From NCBI GenBank assembly GCA_963971405.1, contig OZ020486.1:12361419-12425418 (forward strand): DNA of 64,000 nucleotides. The letters run 5' to 3'. The stretch comes from Psococerastis gibbosa. Taxonomy: Eukaryota; Arthropoda; Insecta; Psocodea; Psocidae. Shown piece by piece: positions 56,141-64,000 of this stretch. The notes beneath the pieces are model-generated. The model made no database searches. It was not told the DNA's origin and worked only from the letters and a program-made list of their open reading frames with translations. Within the stretch, counting starts at the first letter, position 1; every line of letters begins with the position of its first letter. The translations under genes were made by a program, and so were the position numbers.

Positions 56141-59100
56141 ATAAAGCTACGTATATAACACAAACTCAGATTGAAACATAAACTGTAAAAAGAATCGGAT
56201 ATCTACAAGGAGCTAATTAAAGCTCTAACATGAAGGAATGAAAGCCGCAAGTTTCATGGCCTAACCAGTGCAAATTATTTAATGGGAAAAATCTAGCGGC
56301 TTAGACGAGTGAACTGGTAAAAAGCTGAGAGGAAATGTGTAAACTTTTTTGAGAGAAGAAAATCCAAAATTGAAAGGGTTTAGCAAACTGAATTTTGCTT
56401 GCTTCACTATTTTATACTGTTTATTGATTCGCTTTTCTCCACTGGTTGAAGGTGTCTAGTTATATTTTCAGAGGTGCAATAACATAGAGGGAGGGGGGAG
56501 GGTGTGCCTCTCTATTCTTAAATGGCGCTTGAAATTTTTGGGAAGCTTACGAGCACATACACATACCTCCTTACACATTACGCAAGTGTCCGCGGGCGCG
56601 TGCGTTAACGATTTTTTGTGTGCATATTATTTAATAGTTATCAGATACCCTCCCACTGTACATACAATAATTATTAATGTCCGTACAAAGCCAAATCCAC
56701 CCCTGAGCAAGACATGACCCCCGTGACCCCCTCCCCCAATTGTTTTAAGAAGGTGGCAAAATGACAACTTGTTGAAAAACATGAAATATGAAAAGTGTTA
56801 TTTATTTTATTTTTATTTATTTTTTTTATTAAGGCGCGGGACTCTTTTGAGTATTTGCGCCGGTCGGTGTGTGTGTGTGTGTGTGTGCGGAAGTCATGGG
56901 TGTTTTAGAATGGTTTTGTCTACAGTCTACAGGTGGGGCATGACTCCGGTCTTGCTTAGAAAGCTTAATGTTGCCGTGACCGGCCCATGCTTGTCCCCTA
57001 ATAAGTTTGGCAGGGTGTGTGGTTTCGGTAACGAAAATCTGCCCGCTGCGTATATAGGGCATTCGGTAATTTAATTAAAAGTGTTATTGTACTAGGTACT
57101 TCTTTGAATGTTTTCGTTTCGTTCTGTATGCACCAACCAGAATTGTTCAGAAAAACTAAATCAGTTACTTAAATCAAATACCATATTGTTTTTAATCTCA
57201 AATTATACTTGAGGCGGTATTTTGAGGGATGATATAATTGTTACAGACGTAGATAGTCTAACAAGCTTTTCAATTAGTAGCCTACTTCGCTTTTGGAAAG
57301 TTTACTTTAGTATAAAATCTACAATATGTCTACGAGAGTAAATAAATTTATCTTAGCCTATGACGAAAACATTGTTCGATTTAGGTAATTTTGGGACTAT
57401 TTATGAACTATGCAGTACATAGTTGTATTAGGAGATCATTGGCAACGTTATTATCATTAAGGATGCTCATGTGTACCATACCCTGAAAATCTCACCACTG
57501 TTTGCTAGGTACACAATGTAAGCTCATATTAAAGCGGAACAGAGTGAATAATTTGTGCCTGGGTGAGCAATGCACTTCCCCGACATTACACATTTGCACA
57601 TGACGTACCTACTCAAACATTAATCAACCTTAAATCGCGTTAAGATTGTTTCCTAAGTTTGGGGGGTATAAGAAGCTCAGGTTGAAAGGTAAACACCATC
57701 AGCCAAGATGTCAGTTTTAAGTGATATTGTACGTAAGTTAAGGCGTATTTCACCATATCAAGGGCGGATCCAGCGGACAATTTAGGGGGGGGGGGTTACA
57801 AGTTGTTTGTGTAGGTGTGCAGCCTATACCCCACCCTCCTGAAATTTGAAATAATTTAAAGACATTATTGATAAATCAATTAGGTACGGTACTATTGAAT
57901 ACTAAAATATATTATTGGCTCTCGTAATGCAGAAAAATTGGCAGAAAACTGCCATTTTTAGGAAAGTTCCGTTGCAGGCACGACTTATTCGGAAATATAA
58001 AGAATTAGTGCGGAAAGTGATAGCGTGTGTCAGAGCCTAAAATGGCTTTGTTTAAATGTTATCGGACTGACTTTCAAGTTATATTGTGCCACATACTGTA
58101 TATGTAGGAAAAATCAGTATTCTCGCACGACATAGCGTAAGCATTTGCATTTTTAGCTTGTATACCTTCCTGCTTTCTTGTATAGCTTGCATAAATAATG
58201 CCTTCCCTTGTATAGATCTTCAGATAAGATTGGCATATTTTTCTGCTTAACATACCGTGTATTACACTTTTAAGGAAAAAGTTATTAAAAAATAGGACAG
58301 AATAGATGCGTGTGGCTCAGTGAGCTTTCTTATGCTACAATAGCTTCGAAATCAAGCGCTTACTTATTAATTTGACAGATATTTCCTTTTTAATGACATC
58401 AAGCCTTTTACAGTCTTTACAATAACAAAATTTGCTATACCATTCAGAATTACTTAGGTACTTTGTGCTAGCTACGGCACTGTAATTAAAATACAATACA
58501 TAATGCTAAAAAATAAAAATATTATATGCATATTAACTTTACTACCTACATGATTGACACCTTGGGGTATAATACATAAACCCATAAACACACCTGCACA
58601 CCCACCATGCACTGGGATACACGTAAATCGTGCATTATCGTGATCATCGTGTTTTCAATCACTATGTATGGAGTTTTATTAGTAATAAAAATTAATATAG
58701 CCTAAGTGAAAAGATACACTGGGGGCTCAACATTTTTATAAAAGGGACAGTGTAAAAAACATTTTGGTATGCTTATTTATAGGCTTCCTTATTTTTTCTA
58801 ATCTAATACAAAAAAGAGGAAATTTCAAATTTAAAGCGATGTACGATACAAAATGTTTTGTTTTATACTGTTTTTTTTTCGATTGGAAAGCGATGTCAGG
58901 ACATGTAGGAGCAGTGATACGGACTAAATCATGCATTCGCCTGTTTCATTGCGTTTGCCAATGACCCAAAACGTTTACGGAAACATAGAACAAGGTAGAC
59001 TACCAATGAGCCACTATAAGCCCTTCAGAAAATAAAAAAGAAAATAATAATTTTTTTATTAGTCTATGTTGCACAATTAATCAAAGAAAAGAAAAAAATA

Positions 59101-59462
59101 CTTTTCGTTTTCTTACGAAGAACATACTACTTGAATGTCCAAAATTAAATGAACCCTCATGTGGCTTACAGACTGAGTAAAAGAGGTATAACTCGGAACT
59201 GAAGTATGGAAAAGTTTGGTAAACTTGCAGAGTATCTGGGGAAATAAAGGTTCATTCGTAAGAACAAGTCAGATTTGGTTCCGCGCGGAATCTTTATGAC
59301 ATGGTAGTAACCTGTTTTGTCAGGATTAAGGGAAAATTCCCAGACTGGGTCACTCTATTTTATGGGTTATCGGTGGTTGCCGCTGGTCTCCACAGACTCA
59401 ATTATCTGCAGACAAAAATCTGTTTACCCTGCGGTTGTCTGTCGCTGGCTAATGTTTGGTTG
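56141..59462. other. No gene recognised; (GT)n and scattered motifs
   Basis: GT repeat at 56866-56886. 57763-57795 reads CAAGGGCGGATCCAGCGG plus a G-run, like one end of a TIR element without a clear partner. 58930-59010 has a family D fragment. Remaining sequence unrecognised. Confidence 0.4.
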
Positions 59463-60366
59463 AAGAACCAGTAGAATTTGGGCTGATGGGCCGTGGTCGA
59501 AATGAAAGTGTCAGAGGATCGTCGCCTCTGCCCCTCTGGGATCTATATTCTAGCCATACTTATGGACGACCCGGCGGCGAAACTTGCTGAGTGCCTGTCT
59601 GGTCCAGGCCCAAGACTGCTGACGGTTTTCCGCGAAAGCGAGTGGCGTGAGACCAGACAGCCATTTTGGTGACATCGCCGACCGAGGTATTAAATTGACC
59701 CCAGAGGGACATTGGAGGGCAGACTGAAGACGGAAGGGACAAAAGGAGGAACCTCTCAGGACTCGTGGAGTCGAATTTATATTAAGGAACTTAAATAATT
59801 ATAGTATTTGTCTTTATATTTATAAGTGACGGGCACCGGCTGTATCCTATTGGCCTATCGGGTCCACAGTATTTTTTGTATCTCAAATGTACATATAGTA
59901 TGATTATAATATATTGATTGATTGATTGATTGAGTGTCTTATTATTTTACTTTTAATATAATTGTTGCATTCATCGATTGAACCTTGTCTTATAATATCG
60001 TACCCTCGATCCTGCGACACAATAAATAGTTTAGCGATCCCAACAGCAACAACAGCTTGCTAATACAGAAGCTAACAGTTTAATCTACAGTTAATTAATA
60101 CCCCTAACAGCACTTCCAAACGTTTCGTCAACATCTGCGGTCGACATCTTCAGTGGAACTGCGTAGACTTCTATGATTGTATCTTGGAGGCTAAGCAGCA
60201 ACTACAACAGCAGCAACAAAAATCACAGTTGCTACTGAGCCTCCAAGATACAATCTTAGAAGTCTACGCAGTCCCACTAAAGATGTCGACCGCAGATGTT
60301 GACGAAACGTTTGGAAGTTCGCTTTCATTTCGACCACGGCCCATCAGCCCGGATTCTAGTGGTTCT
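59463..60366. mobile_element. Interrupted palindrome built from Penelope-type terminal sequences
   Basis: GAAGAACCAGTAGAATTTGG...GGGCCGTGGTCGAAATGAAAG at 59463-59509 is inverted at 60328-60366. Inside, arms 60113-60192 and 60238-60317 are 80-bp inverted copies around a 45-nt CAG/CAA-rich spacer. Sequence 59511-60112 interrupts the left arm and contains a TTGA microsatellite (59911-59932). Each inner arm contains a hammerhead-like motif, so this is read as two Penelope terminal regions in inverted orientation with a later insertion. Confidence 0.55.
60113..60317. repeat. 205-bp inverted repeat with hammerhead-like motifs in both arms
   Basis: Left arm on the minus strand: CTGAAGAT, GTC stem, loop, GAC, GAAACGTTTGG. 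Right arm on the plus strand is the same, with CTAAAGAT. Apart from the extra T, the left-arm core fits CUGANGA...GAAA; the right arm has lost the G. Confidence 0.6.
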
Positions 60367-60618
60367 TCAATCGACTCCGGCCGTGAAAGCCGTTGTTGGG
60401 TTTGATGTTGATGTTTATGCTAAATTGTACACATAACTAAATAAATAAATCCTTCATCCCTGTGTTGAGTGGCGTCAAGGTATCCAAAGTTTGTATTTCG
60501 CCAGCTGATGAGTGACGGGCGATGACAACAGTGGCATACATACTTAATAATTTCGGTGGAAGGGGGGCAAGACCTGATCGCCTTAGGCGACGTTACATTC
60601 TACCAACCAAACCGCTTA

Positions 60619-60794
60619 GGCAGATATTCCACTTGTCAATATTCCGTCATTTGTGCTTCAATAATTGAGGTTTTTGTTTTAAGGATACTGTTATGTAGAT
60701 ACTTAACTTATCTATTATAAATTAAGTTATAATATGGTAGAGACTTATTATTGATGCAGAAATGACGAAATATTGACAAGTGGAATAGCCGCCT
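60619..60794. mobile_element. TA-flanked palindromic MITE, member M9
   Basis: Ends GGCAGATATTCCACTTGTC and GACAAGTGGAATAGCCGCCT, inner CGTCATTTGTGC and its inverse; TA on both sides. Same subfamily as M2 and M6. Confidence 0.83.
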
Positions 60795-60924
60795 TACCGG
60801 TCACTGTTGCCCCGAGCATTTTGCCTTACAACAACTCACGTTATTATTTATTTCGTCTTACAATTTCCCGTTTCGGGGGGAGGGGGGCATACATACGTCA
60901 CTGGAAGGCAATACGGTCAAGACA

Positions 60925-61121
60925 TGTAGCGTATAGTGGTACGGACTCTGACTTTCACCCGAAAGGTTGTTGGTTCGAGTCGCACACTGGCTACATGGGC
61001 ATGTAAAGCAGGCGGTCCCGGGCCTACCTAGTAGAGTGTAAGAGAGAGCTTTATAGCCCTAACTCCGATAGGTTTGCTTAGTAATAGATACAATAAAAAG
61101 TCCTTATTTATTTATTTATTC
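60925..61121 (+). mobile_element. tRNA-derived SINE, copy 2
   Basis: Head GTAGCGTATAGTGGTACGG with GGTTGTTGGTTCGAGTCGC and a closing GGCTAC. Body GCATGTAAAGCAGGCGGTCC, AGAGAGCTTTATAGCCC; tail AATAAAAAGTCCTTATTTATTTATTTATT. It is the best-preserved copy and defines the 3' tail. Confidence 0.85.
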
Positions 61122-61425
61122 AAAGACAGAAGACAAACGCTAGTTGCAACTGTCGGAACTAATAGATCAGACCTTACTGACTTCTGTTTACAAAAACACA
61201 CATTAAGCTAGTAACATAAGTTAAACATCATAGACTCCAGAAAGCTCCATGACTCATTACAATTTAAAACTCACTATTTTCCCGGAACTCATCTATCTCC
61301 ATATATCTTTTTTCATAACATTTTTCACCACGTATAGGAAACCGTAAATTTTATAATGGTACTTACAAAGCATTTTTAAGTTATAATCGAAAGATTTTTA
61401 CGTTGTCGGGGTGTTTAATCTTGAG

Positions 61426-61785
61426 TTAGAGCTTTTGTAGGAGGATGTAAAGGGAGAATGGGTTCCATTTAAAATAAGTAATATTACCCTTCTGGGTGCT
61501 TCCAAAGCGCTGAGTCCTCAGGTAATTATGTGGTCCCGGTGGCGACAGCTTTTTCTTATGGAGTCGAAATTTTTTAATGATTTCCTCTAGGTTCTTACTT
61601 TTTCGTAATATTAGCACAACATCTTTGGCGACGTAATCTTGAATTATCTTTAGGTACATGCAGCCATCTCTATTACAGCGTTTAAATAATAACTTACCCC
61701 CAGGAATTATTTTAACCAATTTAATACGGGTGTTAAAATTGCTCTCTCTGGAACATAGCTTCCACCAGTCACGGACAAACCACAA
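61426..61785 (-). other. Unrecognised open frame of about 119 codons
   Basis: Starts MWFVRDWWKLCSRES and is lysine-rich at its centre (NLEEIIKKFRLHKKKL). No domain, splice context or repeat link found. A chance frame or retroelement remnant are both possible; W/C/K-rich composition alone is not evidence of a gene. Confidence 0.15.
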
Positions 61786-61884
61786 GATGGCCGTCGTCTT
61801 GTCGTTGTCCCCATTCGCAAGTTAGGTCCTCCACCAGTTCCTACCTACCTTACACAGGTTCTCGTGCGGGATCTTGCGGGCTTA

Positions 61885-61930
61885 GCCCCCCCCCCCAGTG
61901 GCACCCGTAGCCTAGCCCCCCCCCCCCCCA
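61885..61930. repeat. Two C homopolymers in a row
   Basis: C-runs at about 61887-61895 and 61916-61929, each preceded by TAGCC; an imperfect 28-bp duplication. Confidence 0.6.
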
Positions 61931-62019
61931 GGATTTCAAGACATGATGGAGGCGAAAGACATAGGACGTCATGAAAAAAATCAGCATATTGACCAAGTAC
62001 TTCCACAAAAATATATTAC

Positions 62020-62480
62020 TCAAAATGCTTCAAACCCCAATATTTCAGACTTATTTTTTCAAAATTTTTCTTTGGGGGAGGCCCCCGAGGCCCCCTCAGT
62101 GGTAGGTTTATTCGTCGGTAAAATCTAACTGTACTGCTTGCAAAATGCGCAAAACCTCACAATTGTGGGCCCACTTATCAGTTCTTCCCTCCGGGGGATA
62201 CCCCCGGGCCCCCTTTCCCCATGGTATAATATGCATAAAACCTCACTGATTTGGGCCTATTTATCTATTTTTGTCGCCGGGGGACACCCCCGGGCCCCCC
62301 TTTCTCCATGGTAATATTTGTAAATTTTCTTTTTCCGGGGTTTAAAATGCGCAAAACCTCAATAATTACTCCATTTTGTCCATTTTTTTCTCCCCCGGAC
62401 CCCCCGCTATCCAGGGTATAATTTGCGTAAACCTTCACTAATTTTGGCCTATTTATTAATTTTTTTCTCCGGGGATCAAA
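62020..62480 (+). repeat. Tandem repeat of about 90-120 bp units with GC hairpins
   Basis: Units begin near 62142, 62231, 62346 and 62434 with ATGCGCAAAACCTCA-type sequence; a more diverged unit precedes them. Most contain CCGGGGGATACCCCCGGGCC or a variant, a perfect short stem, followed by CCATGGTA or CCAGGGTATAAT. No coding capacity. Confidence 0.7.
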
Positions 62481-63366
62481 GTCTTGGGGTCCTAAAGCCC
62501 CCCCCCCCCCCAGAAATTGTGTGAATTTACGCCAATGGGCTTTTCTAAAAAGCTCTAATGTGTCACTTAACTTCAAAACGCCGCTGTCGGGTATGTTGTC
62601 CACCACAAAATCTCAAATAGAAGTAGTCAAAAAAGTATCAGACTCTTATAGAAGGGATTACACGTTTATATATATGCTTCTCATGTCAGGACTCTAGTAT
62701 GACTCCGTTTTTTTTTTTCTTCAAACTCTACGCCATTTCTAGCCGTGGAACCGTAAAAATCCCAAACATTCCAGATCAGCGATAAAAATCCTATTACGGC
62801 GCCTTCATTTTTATAGTGCAGTTTATACAAGCGCCAATATTTGCGTCAAATATTGAAAGTGTCGGTCATTTCACACAGATGGCTCAACCCCCAAGCAGAA
62901 ACGGTGGAAAATGGGGGGGGGGGGGCATAAATTACCGTCGGAATAGGAAATAGGATGGAGCGATAAGTTTGACAGCGCGTAAGCTCATCAGATCCACTTA
63001 GTGAACCCATCCTCTCTCTCCTGGCTTTTCCCTTTAAGGAGAAGTAGCCTAGTTTTTGTCAGGCTGCAACTTACTTTTCATGACCTTCTTCAACCCCCTC
63101 CTTCTTTACCGCGTCCATTTTCAAACCTCTTGAGTAATGAAGGTTAGATGGTAAGTTCGTTCGCTCCGTGTTTCGTTTTTGTTCACAAGATCTTTGGTAA
63201 ATCACGCATATTCATTTTCTTATATGCTTCTTCTAGCGAAGATTGGCAATCTTCATGGCTGCTCTGAATTGGGAAGGCGCGCACCTGCCAAACCACTGCC
63301 TCAGGTGTTTCAACCAGGATGTTTTTCTTCTGCCGCGAGCCATCACTTCTTCTATCTTCCGTTGTA
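62481..63366. other. No gene recognised; C- and G-runs
   Basis: C-run at about 62500-62513 and G-run at about 62912-62924. 63240-63360 has a short open frame without family similarity. Confidence 0.35.
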
Positions 63367-64000
63367 TTTTATTGCTTTCCAATTTATACGTAGTAAAAGG
63401 AAAGCTTTGTGATGGTCGAAATTTTCAATTCCGAGATTTCAACGGATTTACACGTTTTGAAGTCCCAGGAACCCAAAATAGTGGTTTTTACGAAATGTCT
63501 GTCTGTCTATCTGTCTGTCTGTCTGTCTGTCTGTCGCTCTGTCTGTTCCTCGATTTCCGGACAAACTACTCCGCCAATTTTGATGAAATTTAACATGTAG
63601 GTTTACAAAAATCATCTTTTTTATTTTGGAGTTACTTAATTTTGGGGGGTTTTATTTTCAAAAAAACTCCAAAAAAACGTCTAAAAAATTATTTCTCAAA
63701 AACGGCTCGAACGATTTCTTTTACATTCACATATGTTTTAGACGTTATTAGTATTGAAAAAAATGCGGGGGGTCGCTTGCCCCTTGATTTATTGCTTCTG
63801 GGGGTAAAAAAATAAAAATAACTCAATTTTAATGAAAAATGACTAAAAAATAATTTTCCTGTGGAACCTTTTTATCGATTATTTCTACCTTCAGGTATAT
63901 TTTAGGTGTTAATTAGAGTAACAGAACCGAACAGGTCGCTTTCCCAAAAATGAATTTGGTTTTGTGCAAAAAATTGTTTTTTGAAAATATATCAAATTCT
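63367..64000 (+). repeat. Family A interspersed repeat, copy 5 (cut by window end)
   Basis: Starts TATTGCTTTCCAATTTATACG and runs through the TGTC tract, GGGGTCGCTTGCCCC and the TTTCTACCTTCAGG box, reaching about three quarters of the consensus at the window edge. Confidence 0.88.

Overview
The window is non-coding-rich, AT-biased animal DNA. It has long introns with GT/AG borders, many nested transposable elements, microsatellites and very frequent G or C homopolymer runs. No operons, ribosome binding sites, rRNA genes or CRISPR arrays were seen. The one clear host gene is an immunoglobulin-superfamily adhesion protein closest in recalled sequence to the arthropod Klingon/Lachesin group, so an arthropod (perhaps a crustacean) is the best guess. 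The octamer TAGGCCTA is also strikingly frequent. The species cannot be fixed from the sequence alone.

Host gene (+ strand, about 24570 to beyond 49140): five exons with compatible splice phases were found (24570-24689, 29141-29341, 39648-39769, 46403-46553, 49043-49140). Together they encode Ig domain 1 (exons A+B), Ig domain 2 (C+D) and the first half of Ig domain 3 (E). The signal-peptide exon and the exons completing Ig3 were not found, so the gene is partial at both ends. Introns are 4.5, 9-10, 6.6 and 2.5 kb and are full of repeats. A second, weak host candidate is an exon-like block with an in-frame 24-bp repeat on the minus strand at 16258-16532.

Mobile-element layout. 1-1376 and 8248-9980 are two copies of one sequence. 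Copy 2 carries a piggyBac-like foldback element with a TTAA target duplication, and copy 1 shows the empty site. A high-copy repeat ('family A', conserved ends, TGTC tract, G-runs) occurs at 3253-4797, 12274-13110, 43281-44147, 46848-48581 and 63367-64000, with fragments elsewhere. Non-LTR retrotransposon pieces lie at 3925-4335, 25457-26300 (+), 31098-32006 (-, RTE type), 39376-39615 and 54503-55876 (-, intact reverse transcriptase part). Penelope-like remnants lie at 19383-19887, about 25305 and 59463-60366, several with hammerhead-like motifs. tRNA-derived SINEs, an (AAC)n-tailed retroposon family, hAT-like elements with 8-bp duplications, a solo LTR and many palindromic MITEs fill most of the rest.

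The most informative structures are these: (1) a LINE fragment inserted 19 bp before a coding exon, with its 13-bp duplication intact; (2) a three-level nest (repeat D > family A > solo LTR) at 46760-48740; (3) nine foldback elements that share the same short termini and TA flanks but have different, individually palindromic interiors; and (4) recurrent hammerhead-like motifs in the Penelope remnants. No protein machinery for a new biochemical system was recognised.
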